Shown here piece by piece: positions 8,750 to 16,624 of a stretch of 64,000 nt of DNA. Within the stretch, counting starts at the first letter, position 1; the number at the start of each line of letters is the position of its first letter. The position numbers and the translations under genes were made by a program. Source of the stretch: DAISIL01 sp036822015 (GTDB taxonomy: Bacteria; Bacteroidota; Bacteroidia; Cytophagales; Bernardetiaceae); the NCBI GenBank assembly GCA_036822015.1, contig DAISIL010000003.1, positions 1 through 64,000 on the forward strand, given 5' to 3'. Under the pieces are notes generated by a model. The model was not told the DNA's origin. It did not search any database and saw nothing but the letters and a program-made list of their open reading frames with translations.

Positions 8750-9343
8750 TTAAGGTTCGGTGTGGTTGTCAGATTTACCGTACCCCAGTCCTCGACCGTA
8801 TTGGTTCAGGGAAGCTCGGAGGGTTTTTCTGGCGCGAAACAAACGCGATCGTACCGTTCCGACGGGAATATCCAGGATAACTGCAATTTCTTGATAAGCA
8901 AAGCTTTCCAGATCACAAAGTGTGATAATGACGCGGTAAGGTTCGGGTAAGGCTGCCAGTGCGTTCATCACTTCGTCGCCCATTTGTTGATCGAACAACT
9001 CGGTACGCAAGTCGGTGTGCTGATGAGCAGTAGGTAGCTGCTGTTCTTGGATAGCTTTTTCATAATCTACGGCGTAAGGCTGTCTTTTTTTGCTTCGGTA
9101 CTGGTTGATGAAGGTATTCCTCATAATAGTAAACAACCAGGCCTTAGCATTAGTTCCCAACTGAAATTTTTCTGCAGACTTAAAGGCACGCAAAGCCGTT
9201 TCCTGTGTCAGATCCTGGGCTAGGTCCTCCTGGCAGGTCATGTGGTAAGCAAAGTTGTAGAGCGCGTCTAGGTGTGGGGCAAAGTCCTGCTCAAAAATAA
9301 GCACTCTTTCTTCGTGGCTATATGTGATGTTAGGGTTATCCAA
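8750..9343 (-). CDS. ECF-family RNA polymerase sigma factor
   Basis: 197 residues with sigma region 2 (YNFAYHMTCQEDLAQDLTQE..., then AWLFTIMRNTFINQYR) at about 27-90. Region 4 (ALPEPYRVIITLCDLE, then GTVRSRLFRARKTLR) is at about 130-185. It directs RNA polymerase to an alternative promoter set. No in-frame ATG exists before region 2, so the start is probably the TTG at 9341-9343, 2 bases after the stop of the bifunctional nuclease gene. No recognisable anti-sigma factor follows. Confidence 0.9.
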   Translation of the reverse strand: MDNPNITYSHEERVLIFEQDFAPHLDALYNFAYHMTCQEDLAQDLTQETALRAFKSAEKFQLGTNAKAWLFTIMRNTFINQYRSKKRQPYAVDYEKAIQEQQLPTAHQHTDLRTELFDQQMGDEVMNALAALPEPYRVIITLCDLESFAYQEIAVILDIPVGTVRSRLFRARKTLRASLNQYGRGLGYGKSDNHTEP

Positions 9344-9345
9344 GG

Positions 9346-9933
9346 TCAGCTTTCTCGGCGTTTGATCTCATCGCGAATATAAGCGGCTTTTTCGTAGTCT
9401 TCGGTGTCGATGGCTGCTTGTAGGGCCTCTTCGAGTTGGCGCATGGTCATTTCCTTTGCCGATGGTGCTTTTTCCATACTCTGGGTATCCTCCTCAACGC
9501 CCTCTTCTTCATCACTTTCATTGATGACAATGCCGGCTTCCTCCAGGATGGATTCATACGTAAAAATCGGCGTTTTGAAGCGCAGACCAATCGCGATGGC
9601 ATCCGAAGGACGGGCATCCAACTTGACCCTTCGTCCGTCTCGGCGGTCGATACAGATAATTTGGGCATAAAACACGCCGTCTTTTAAGTCAGTGATGATG
9701 ACCTCTTCCAGATCAAAGTGAAAGGCCTCGGCAAAGCCCTTGAAAAGATCATGGGTCAAGGGGCGCGTGGAGGTGATTTTTTCCATTTCAATCGCAATGG
9801 CCTGCGCCTCAAACATCCCAATAATGATGGGCAAGCGGCGGTTGTGTTGCTCTTCACCCAAGACCAGTGCAAAAGAACCGGATTGGGACTGACTAGAAGA
9901 AAGACCTAAAATTTCGAGTTTGATCTTGCTCAC
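9346..9933 (-). CDS. Bifunctional nuclease (DUF151) with C-terminal UVR motif
   Basis: 195 residues. The N-terminal DUF151/BFN domain (about 1-135) contains LPIIIGMFEAQAIA and DARPSDAIAIGLR, typical of bifunctional RNase/DNases. An acidic linker follows, then a C-terminal UvrB/UvrC motif (LEEALQAAIDTEDYEKAAYIRDEI; split here by position, about 160-190). This pairing is common in Bacteroidota. The start is GTG 9931-9933, since no ATG is available before the conserved beginning. Confidence 0.88.
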   Translation of the reverse strand: MSKIKLEILGLSSSQSQSGSFALVLGEEQHNRRLPIIIGMFEAQAIAIEMEKITSTRPLTHDLFKGFAEAFHFDLEEVIITDLKDGVFYAQIICIDRRDGRRVKLDARPSDAIAIGLRFKTPIFTYESILEEAGIVINESDEEEGVEEDTQSMEKAPSAKEMTMRQLEEALQAAIDTEDYEKAAYIRDEIKRRES

Positions 9934-10037
9934 TTGGCGTGTTTGTTTTTTGTTATGGTTTTCTTTGATCTAACCTACAAAAGATTGAATTGTTTTTGGT
10001 GGCAGTAAAGCTACGGTGTTCTTCTGGAAAGCACAAA

Positions 10038-11447
10038 TTAAGTTCGTTCCAGTACGACCACACTTTCAACGTGCTGCGTATGCGGAAACATATCCACAGG
10101 TTGTACCTCCCGCACGGCATACTGCGTTCGGAGCCAATGGATGTCGCGGGCTTGCGTCGCCGGATTACAACTCACATAGACGATGCGCGGGGCAGATAGC
10201 TCCAGGAGCCGCTCCACCACGCGCTCGTGCATACCTGCCCGAGGCGGATCCGTGATGATAACATCGGGTTTGGGATAATGCTGCAAGAAGTCGGCCGTGA
10301 GGGTGTCTTTCATATCGCCAGCCAAAAAAGTCGTGTTGGGTAAGCCGTTTTGGGCGGCGTTGTTGCGGGCATCTACGATGGCCTGCTCCACATATTCAAT
10401 CCCGATCACATGCCGCGCCTGCGAAGCTACAAAACAAGCAATCGTACCCGTCCCCGTGTAGAGGTCATAGACCACCTGATCGGCCGTTGGGGCGGCCCAA
10501 TCTCGCACGAGGCGATACAAAGCCAGGGCTTGTGCCGTATTGGTCTGAAAAAAAGACTTCGCCCCGACCTTGAAGCGCAAGTTCTCCATCTGTTCCGTGA
10601 TAAAATCCTGACCCGCAAAACAAATCACCTCCAGATCGTGAAAGGTCTCGTTGCGCTTGGTGTTGATGACGTACTGCAAAGAGGTAATCTGCGGGAAGCC
10701 ATCTTTCAAAAACTGCATCACGGCTTCAATCGCCGGACTATCCGCCTCTCCAAATTGCACCAAAACCATCCACTCCTCCGTACTGGGGGCATGGCGCACG
10801 ATTAAGTTACGGAGCAGCCCCTGGTGTGTCAGGACATCGTAAAACGAAAAACCTTGTGCCAACGCAAAGTCCCGCAAAGCCAGACGAATGGCATTGGATG
10901 GCTCCGGCTGTAAGTGGCACGCCTCCAAATCAACGATGCGATCAAAGCGGCCCGGGACATGAAAGCCCAAAGCCTCCCGCTTGTGCCTCGTCTCTTGCTG
11001 CGCAATTTCTTCGGAGGAGAGCCAACGATGGGGCGAAAACGTGAACTCGAGCTTGTTGCGGTAGTAGCGCGTCTGGGGAGCCGGCAAGATGTCGCGTATC
11101 GGAGGCAAAGGCACTTTGGCGATGCGCTCGAGGGCATCGACGACCTGCTGCTGCTTGTAGGCAAGCTGCTGGGCATAGCTGATGTGCTGCCACTTGCAGC
11201 CCCCACACGTCCCGAAATGCTCGCAAAACGGCTCCTCCCGCTGCTCCGAGTAGTGGTGAAAGTGGATCGCCTCGGCTTCGGCATATTGTTTTCGTTGCCG
11301 ATAAATACGCAAATCCACCACATCACCTGGAGCAACATGTGGCACAAAGACAGCCATCCCGTCCAGACGCGCAATGCACTTGCCCTCGGCGGCCATCCCC
11401 TCAATCGTTACTCGTTCCCGTATCCGTTCTTTGATTCGTCTTCCCAT
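10038..11447 (-). CDS. rlmD: 23S rRNA (uracil-C5)-methyltransferase, RlmD/RumA type
   Basis: An SAM-dependent m5U methyltransferase of about 469 residues. The TRAM RNA-binding domain covers about 10-65. Cysteines for a 4Fe-4S cluster occur in CEHFGTCGGCKWQH. The SAM site is VYDLYTGTGTIA near 325, and the catalytic cysteine is in YVSCNPATQ near 430. U1939 of 23S rRNA is the usual target, though paralogues act on other sites. The start is ATG 11445-11447; a TACCTTTG box ends 6 bases upstream, arguing against the longer TTG start. Confidence 0.88.
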   Translation of the reverse strand: MGRRIKERIRERVTIEGMAAEGKCIARLDGMAVFVPHVAPGDVVDLRIYRQRKQYAEAEAIHFHHYSEQREEPFCEHFGTCGGCKWQHISYAQQLAYKQQQVVDALERIAKVPLPPIRDILPAPQTRYYRNKLEFTFSPHRWLSSEEIAQQETRHKREALGFHVPGRFDRIVDLEACHLQPEPSNAIRLALRDFALAQGFSFYDVLTHQGLLRNLIVRHAPSTEEWMVLVQFGEADSPAIEAVMQFLKDGFPQITSLQYVINTKRNETFHDLEVICFAGQDFITEQMENLRFKVGAKSFFQTNTAQALALYRLVRDWAAPTADQVVYDLYTGTGTIACFVASQARHVIGIEYVEQAIVDARNNAAQNGLPNTTFLAGDMKDTLTADFLQHYPKPDVIITDPPRAGMHERVVERLLELSAPRIVYVSCNPATQARDIHWLRTQYAVREVQPVDMFPHTQHVESVVVLERT

Positions 11448-11453
11448 CACGGA

Positions 11454-11461
11454 CAAAGGTA
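11454..11461 (-). promoter_or_regulatory. -7 box (TACCTTTG) just upstream of the RlmD-type gene
   Basis: A perfect TAnnTTTG match on the minus strand, ending 6 bases before the ATG at 11447. Transcription would begin at or almost at the start codon. A TTG is found only at a 24-base spacing, slightly long. Confidence 0.45.
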
Positions 11462-11477
11462 AGAAAAAATGCAGTCC

Positions 11478-13034
11478 TTAGACATCAAAACGGATGCCTT
11501 GTGCCAGCGGCAAGGTATTGCCATAGTTGATCGTGTTGGTTTGGCGACGCATATAGACTTTCCAGGCATCGGAGCCGGATTCGCGGCCGCCACCGGTTTC
11601 TTTTTCGCCACCAAAAGCACCGCCAATTTCAGCTCCCGAAGTGCCAATATTGACATTGGCAATCCCGCAATCTGAGCCTGCCGCTCCCAGAAATGCTTCT
11701 GTTTCACGGAGGTGATTTGAAAAAATAGCTGATGAAAGCCCTTGATTGACAGAGTTTTGTGTTGCGATAGCTGCCTCAACATCACCGCTGTAAGGGATCA
11801 GGTATAGGATCGGGGCAAAGGTTTCTTCTTGTACCATCGCGTAGCCGTTTTGTGCCTCGACGATAGCCGGCCGGACGTAGTTGCCCCCGAGGGTTTCTCC
11901 ACCGATGAGCAGTTTGCCGCCTTCTTCCTGAACGTGCTGGAGGGCTTTCTGGAAAGCCTTAACGGCATCGCCGTCGATGAGCGGACCCACCAAAACACCA
12001 TCTTCCAGGGGGTTGCCGATGGAAAGCGAGGGGTAAATATCCAACAAGCGTTGCTTGACCGCCTCATACACGTCCCTGTGTACGATCAGGCGGCGGGTGC
12101 TGGTGCAGCGTTGCCCACAGGTACCGACAGCCCCAAAGACGGTCGCCCGAATGGCCATTTCGAGGTCGGCGTGAGGGGTGATGATGATAGCGTTGTTGCC
12201 GCCGAGTTCGAGGAGGGTTTTGCCCAGGCGTGCGCCTACGGTTTGGGCTACTTTTTTGCCCATGCGGGTAGAGCCGGTAGCCGAAATGAGCGGAACGCGC
12301 GTGTCCTGGCTCATCATTTCTCCTACTTGATAATCACCGATGATGAGGTTGAATATCCCTTCGGGGAGGTCGTTTTCGCGGAGGACTTCGGCCGTGATGT
12401 GCTGGCAGGCAATGGCCGTCAGGGGTGTTTTTTCGGAGGGTTTCCACACGATGACATCTCCACACACAGCGGCCAGCATGGCGTTCCATGACCAAACAGC
12501 GACGGGAAAGTTAAAAGCCGAGATCACACCGACAATACCCAGCGGGTGGTACTGTTCGTACATGCGGTGATCGGGGCGTTCGGAGTGCATCGTCAGACCG
12601 TAAAGCTGCCGCGAAAGCCCTACGGCAAAGTCGCAGATGTCAATCATTTCCTGGACTTCTCCGAGTCCCTCTTGATAGATTTTTCCCATTTCGTAGGTAA
12701 CCAACTGTCCCAGGGCTGCTTTGTGGTGGCGTAGGCGTTGTCCGATCTGTCGGACGATCTCGCCGCGCTTGGGAGCAGGCAACTGTCGCCAGATGGGGAA
12801 GGCGGCTTGGGCCGTCGCGATGACGTGATCGTAATCCTGCTGGTCAGCCATCTGTACGGTCGCGATTCTGGTTCCGTCGATGGGACTAAAAATATCGCGG
12901 GTCTGGGCGTGGGGTTTTTCGGCTGGGCTGCCCCAGGTTTGTCCGGTGGCATAGGCGGGGTTGTAGTCGGCGATGCTTAGTTGCTGGAGCATCTGCTGGA
13001 TGGCTTGAGTGTCGGTGTTGGTGGTGATGGTCAT
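11478..13034 (-). CDS. Aldehyde dehydrogenase, ALDH7 / aminoadipate-semialdehyde type
   Basis: A 518-residue NAD(P)-dependent aldehyde dehydrogenase. The cofactor fold contains ISATGSTRMGKKV, the general base Glu is in LLELGGNN near 268, and the catalytic Cys is in GTCGQRCTSTRR near 305. The C-terminal GIANVNIGTSGAEIGGAFG and KETGGGRESGS are typical of ALDH7 (antiquitin, alpha-aminoadipic semialdehyde dehydrogenase). Substrate specificity is inferred from resemblance only. It stands alone between a convergent-free terminus and a divergent TetR gene, which might regulate it. Confidence 0.88.
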   Translation of the reverse strand: MTITTNTDTQAIQQMLQQLSIADYNPAYATGQTWGSPAEKPHAQTRDIFSPIDGTRIATVQMADQQDYDHVIATAQAAFPIWRQLPAPKRGEIVRQIGQRLRHHKAALGQLVTYEMGKIYQEGLGEVQEMIDICDFAVGLSRQLYGLTMHSERPDHRMYEQYHPLGIVGVISAFNFPVAVWSWNAMLAAVCGDVIVWKPSEKTPLTAIACQHITAEVLRENDLPEGIFNLIIGDYQVGEMMSQDTRVPLISATGSTRMGKKVAQTVGARLGKTLLELGGNNAIIITPHADLEMAIRATVFGAVGTCGQRCTSTRRLIVHRDVYEAVKQRLLDIYPSLSIGNPLEDGVLVGPLIDGDAVKAFQKALQHVQEEGGKLLIGGETLGGNYVRPAIVEAQNGYAMVQEETFAPILYLIPYSGDVEAAIATQNSVNQGLSSAIFSNHLRETEAFLGAAGSDCGIANVNIGTSGAEIGGAFGGEKETGGGRESGSDAWKVYMRRQTNTINYGNTLPLAQGIRFDV

Positions 13035-13054
13035 GAGCAGTTTTTTTTTTTTTG

Positions 13055-13062
13055 CAAAGGTA
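13055..13062 (-). promoter_or_regulatory. -7 box (TACCTTTG) of the ALDH7 gene
   Basis: A perfect TAnnTTTG on the minus strand 20 bases before the ATG at 13034. The spacer, which would be the leader, is mostly an uninterrupted run of 13 A residues. No TTG was found at the usual -33 distance. Confidence 0.45.
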
Positions 13063-13110
13063 GGACAAAGTTTAAAAATGTCGGGGACGTGGCATTAAGA
13101 TTTTTAGGGG

Positions 13111-13118
13111 TATTTTTG
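13111..13118 (+). promoter_or_regulatory. -7 box (TATTTTTG) of the TetR gene
   Basis: A perfect TAnnTTTG ending 3 bases before the ATG at 13122, so the transcript would be leaderless. No clear TTG element is present at -33. Confidence 0.4.
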
Positions 13119-13121
13119 TGA

Positions 13122-13661
13122 ATGCGCTCCAAAGACCGCCAAAAAATATGGATAGAAGCTGGCTACCAAATGGTTGCTTATCAAGGCGTTCAGATGCTCA
13201 AAGTGGAACCACTGGCACAAACCGTAGGTGTTAGTAAGTCCTCATTTTACCATCACTTCGCAGATATGGAGGTATTTTGGGAGGCACTTTTGGGGCATCA
13301 TCTATTGCAGGTGCGTTGTCTGGCCGACAGAGAACGATCGGCAACGTGTATTTTTCCCGAACTGATTGATAGCTTAATGGATCACCGGCTGGATTTGCTC
13401 TTCAATCGGCAGTTGCGAATAAATCGCCATCGCCCTGACTTTTCTTCGGTTATTGCGGCGGCTGATAATATGATCGGAGATAGTTTTATCTTGCTATGGG
13501 TTAAAGAGCTCAACCTTAAACTTTCTCCGCATCAGTTGCAGGCTTTTTTTGGATTGGCATTGGAGCATTTTTTTTTACAAATTCCTGCCAAAAACCTAAC
13601 TCATGCCTGGCTAACAGATTATTTTGTTGCCCTCAAAGAGACGGCCTCGCGATTTGGGTGA
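13122..13661 (+). CDS. TetR-family transcriptional regulator
   Basis: 179 residues with an N-terminal helix-turn-helix of TetR type: IWIEAGYQMVAYQG..., then VGVSKSSFYHHFADMEVFWEAL at about 33-55. The C-terminal ligand-binding domain is family-specific and not recognisable. It is divergent from the ALDH7 gene (87 bases apart) and upstream of a small membrane protein gene; either could be its target (inference). Confidence 0.85.
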   Translation: MRSKDRQKIWIEAGYQMVAYQGVQMLKVEPLAQTVGVSKSSFYHHFADMEVFWEALLGHHLLQVRCLADRERSATCIFPELIDSLMDHRLDLLFNRQLRINRHRPDFSSVIAAADNMIGDSFILLWVKELNLKLSPHQLQAFFGLALEHFFLQIPAKNLTHAWLTDYFVALKETASRFG

Positions 13662-13713
13662 GCATATTGTACGCTTACGTCTAAAATACTTGCAGACAGG
13701 CGGCTAGTTTTGT

Positions 13714-14175
13714 ATGCATCTTCACCAAATCATGGATACGCTTATGCTGACACACAAAAATTATCTTCGCGTAACAGCTTTTGTCATTGGTTCTTTTGGG
13801 CCTATTTTCTTCTTCGGAACGATGCTGCCCACCTCCGAAGCCGCCCGCTGGACCCTGGACTTGTTGGCCTTTCCCCTGGATGGTCTTCAAACATACCAGG
13901 CAGCAACAACACGCTTTTTGTCTGCACTCACGGGTGGCTTTTTGTTGGGATGGGGCGTAACGATTTGGTGTTTGAGGGAGTGGGTGTATGATTCAGCCCC
14001 CGAGGGTGTTCGGCGTTCGGTATTGGCAGGTACGTTAGCCTGGTTTGTTTTGGATAGTGCTGGATCAATTGCCTCCGGAAATTCCTCCAATGCTTTGTTC
14101 AATATTTTGGTACTGCTGCTGGCTGTTGGTCCGCTCTGGACTAAGGCGCAGGCATCTCAAAATCCTCGGGGCTGA
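13714..14175 (+). CDS. Small four-helix membrane protein
   Basis: 153 residues with about four hydrophobic helices: around 20-40 (VTAFVIGSFGPIFFFG), 68-85, 105-122 and 128-145. The arrangement resembles small bacteroidote membrane proteins of unknown function. The start may be ATG 13714 or the second Met at 13732. Its last 35 bases overlap the 3' end of the convergent lipoprotein gene, an unusually long overlap. Confidence 0.65.
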   Translation: MHLHQIMDTLMLTHKNYLRVTAFVIGSFGPIFFFGTMLPTSEAARWTLDLLAFPLDGLQTYQAATTRFLSALTGGFLLGWGVTIWCLREWVYDSAPEGVRRSVLAGTLAWFVLDSAGSIASGNSSNALFNILVLLLAVGPLWTKAQASQNPRG

Positions 14176-15217
14176 TGTTTTTATCCAGTGAACGAGCGGA
14201 CTCAATGATCTCAATGACATCGTTGGCGCGGCGTTCATAGATGGGCAGTTCAGACCAGTTGATCTGGCGTAGTTCTACTTCGCCCCACTCTTGGAGGAGG
14301 TTAGTCAGATCCACGTCAGCACGAACGGAGTAGCGGTAGTCGTCCTGGCAGAGCTGGGTTTGTGCCTCCCTGGAAACCAAAAACTCGAGCAGTTGGCGGG
14401 CCAGCACAGGTACCTGAGCATCTTTGAGGAGGGCTACCAGGCGTAACTTAGGGATGCTTCCGCCTTGCAGTTGGTTCGGAAAAAAAACACGGATGTTGGG
14501 GTATTTCCCCTCCTCGATGGTCTGCCCCAGGCGATGGCTTCCTGTTAGGAGCATCCCATCGGGGGTGTCGTTTAGGTGTTGGAGCAGGCTTTCGATGCTT
14601 TGGTGGCTTTGCGGGTGGGCATTCTGTCGAATTTGGTTGGCCCACTGATAAGCACGGGTCTCACCGACGGCAACCATGAGTACTGAAAGCAGCCCCTGGT
14701 AGTCCTGGAGGGAGGTATCGGTGAGCAGTACGCGCCCTGCCCAACGGGGATCGGCGATCTCCTCATAGGTCTGGGGGATCGGTGCAGCAGATGAATGTAC
14801 GGCCAGCACCCATACGCTTTTGGCAAAGGCAAACCAGTAGTCTTCCGAGTCACGGCTATCAGCAAAAACAGCCTGCCGAATCACGTCCAGGGAGTCGGGT
14901 TTGTGCAAGTAGCCCTCTCGCTTGGCTTGCTCCAAAAGGGCTACATCCGTCGTCCAGAGCATATCGGCACCTTTCAAGCTCGAGGATTGCAGCAGGGAAG
15001 CAGAAGCCGCTGGCGCAAAAGGGCGCACTTCTATACTGATACCATACTGTTTCTCAAATTGCTGCAACAAGTCTCGCTCGGTAGTGCTGACCTGGCTCGC
15101 CAAAATGCGCAACACCGGGCGTGCCTCCTCATGACTTACACTCGGGGGCGATTCGCTGCAAGCGGCACCCAAAAGCAGCACAAAAATCACCCAGGAAAGA
15201 CACCGCTCATACGTCAT
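14141..15217 (-). CDS. Extracellular solute-binding lipoprotein (ABC transporter type 1)
   Basis: 358 residues beginning at ATG 15215-15217, with a lipoprotein signal peptide ending LLLGAAC (lipobox). The rest resembles family 1 periplasmic binding proteins for iron or thiamine-like ligands: VLRILASQVS, ELLQQFEKQYGISIEV-like opening, DMLWTTDVALLEQAKREGYL, and DPRWAGRVLLTDTS. No permease or ATPase gene is adjacent. It starts 4 bases after the PhoD gene's stop, so the two are one operon. The ligand is unknown; pairing with a phosphatase hints at phosphate or phosphonate-related uptake, but that is speculation. Confidence 0.8.
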   Translation of the reverse strand: MTYERCLSWVIFVLLLGAACSESPPSVSHEEARPVLRILASQVSTTERDLLQQFEKQYGISIEVRPFAPAASASLLQSSSLKGADMLWTTDVALLEQAKREGYLHKPDSLDVIRQAVFADSRDSEDYWFAFAKSVWVLAVHSSAAPIPQTYEEIADPRWAGRVLLTDTSLQDYQGLLSVLMVAVGETRAYQWANQIRQNAHPQSHQSIESLLQHLNDTPDGMLLTGSHRLGQTIEEGKYPNIRVFFPNQLQGGSIPKLRLVALLKDAQVPVLARQLLEFLVSREAQTQLCQDDYRYSVRADVDLTNLLQEWGEVELRQINWSELPIYERRANDVIEIIESARSLDKNISPEDFEMPAP

Positions 15218-15221
15218 GGAA

Positions 15222-16562
15222 CTAATCTTTGGATAAACGCAACTCCTTAGCCGTGATGCGATGTTCCCACAGCCGTTCTCCCTGGGCGTTGAAGACCTCA
15301 ATTTGCAGGACGCGGTCTTTGCGTTCCCCCGAGACGGATAGCTTGGCAAAGTTGCGCTCGGATACCAGTGTACCCGGTACGCGATAGCTGTTTTCGTCCT
15401 CGTCGGGGGTGTGCGATCCGGCCGTGAGCGCAGAGGAGGTCAGGTCATAGAGCGGATACTTGCGGGGGCGATCTAGTTTGGAGAGGATGGTATGGTGGCG
15501 GTCGCCGCTCAGGAAGATGACCCCTTCGATCTCCTCTGCTTCGATACCTTTGAGGAGGCGGGCCCGCTCTTCGGGGTAGATGGCGTAGTTTTCAAAAAAG
15601 GCAAAGTCATTGACCGTTTGCCCACCCATAACGACAAACTTAAAGGGGGCGCGGCTGTTGCGGAGCGCGTCAAGGAGCCACTCAATTTGTGCATCACCCA
15701 ACATGACACGCTCACCAGTGCGGCGGCGGTTGGGGGAACGAAAATAACGGTTATCGAGGAGGAAGAAATCACAATCGGCCCAGGAGAAGTGGTTGGTAAC
15801 GCCCCCCTGTCCGGTGATGTTGGTGTTCAGGTTGCCCCAGAAGAGGTTGAACGTGCGCTCGGTCAGGTGTTTTAGGGGGTAGCTTCTGTCCGAATCGTTG
15901 GGCCCAAATTCGTGATCGTCCCAGGTGGCGTAGTGGTGCATGTTGGCCAGCAAGGGCTGGAGTTGGGGCAGGGATCGGGTATGGGTATAGCGGTGAAAGA
16001 TACCCGTTTGGCTGTCCCAGTCGGGTTCGCGAAGATAGACGTTATCGCCTCCCCAAAGCATAAAATCTGCCTTTTGCTTGCCTATCGCATCGACGATCTG
16101 ATAATCGCCGCCGTAGCCTCTGCCTGGGCGGTCGTAGGCTTCCTCGTTGATGTAAAAACAACTCCCGAAGACAAAGCTAAAATTGGGTGGATCGGTGCGG
16201 TACTGCCACAACGCCTGGCTTTGAAACTGCATCGGGTAGGGCCGCTTGACTTCTTTACCGTTGATGTAGAGGGCGTAATCGTAAGTTTTGCCGGGTTCGA
16301 GGGGGCTGGCCGTTAGGCGTGCCGTGAAGGCTTCGTCTTTGCGGGTACGGATGGTTTCGGTTTGTTGTTTCTGATCGGTCTTTCCGGTCTCCCAATAGCG
16401 AAAATAGACATCGGCTGCTTGTTTGGTTTGTACCCAAAGCAAGACCTCGCGCATGGTAGAGTAGCCCAACATGGGGCCCGATTGCAGCAGGTCTGCTTGT
16501 GCCTGTGCCATTAGGGTTACGCCTAAGAGCCAGTAGCCAAGCATCAAAAAAGATCGTTTCAT
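15222..16562 (-). CDS. PhoD-like alkaline phosphatase/phosphodiesterase
   Basis: 446 residues with a signal peptide (MKRSFLMLGYWLLGVTLMAQA). PhoD-family metallophosphatase motifs are present: GGDNVYLREPD, ATWDDHEFGPNDSD, GGQTVNDFA and LSGDRHHT, which supply the metal ligands. An N-terminal Ig-like domain (about 25-130) precedes the catalytic domain. It would hydrolyse phosphoesters in the periplasm. It is the first gene of a two-gene operon with the binding lipoprotein. Confidence 0.9.
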   Translation of the reverse strand: MKRSFLMLGYWLLGVTLMAQAQADLLQSGPMLGYSTMREVLLWVQTKQAADVYFRYWETGKTDQKQQTETIRTRKDEAFTARLTASPLEPGKTYDYALYINGKEVKRPYPMQFQSQALWQYRTDPPNFSFVFGSCFYINEEAYDRPGRGYGGDYQIVDAIGKQKADFMLWGGDNVYLREPDWDSQTGIFHRYTHTRSLPQLQPLLANMHHYATWDDHEFGPNDSDRSYPLKHLTERTFNLFWGNLNTNITGQGGVTNHFSWADCDFFLLDNRYFRSPNRRRTGERVMLGDAQIEWLLDALRNSRAPFKFVVMGGQTVNDFAFFENYAIYPEERARLLKGIEAEEIEGVIFLSGDRHHTILSKLDRPRKYPLYDLTSSALTAGSHTPDEDENSYRVPGTLVSERNFAKLSVSGERKDRVLQIEVFNAQGERLWEHRITAKELRLSKD

Positions 16563-16591
16563 GGACGGTGGTTATGTGGATTTTGGTTAGC

Positions 16592-16624
16592 CAAAGATAA
16601 CAAAAAATGCGTTCACCTCCCCAA
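16592..16624 (-). promoter_or_regulatory. Promoter of the PhoD-lipoprotein operon
   Basis: TTG (minus strand, 16622-16624), a 22-base spacer, then TATCTTTG (16599-16592), a full TAnnTTTG match, about 30 bases before the ATG. The -33 element lies inside the end of the upstream phosphatase gene. Confidence 0.5.
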
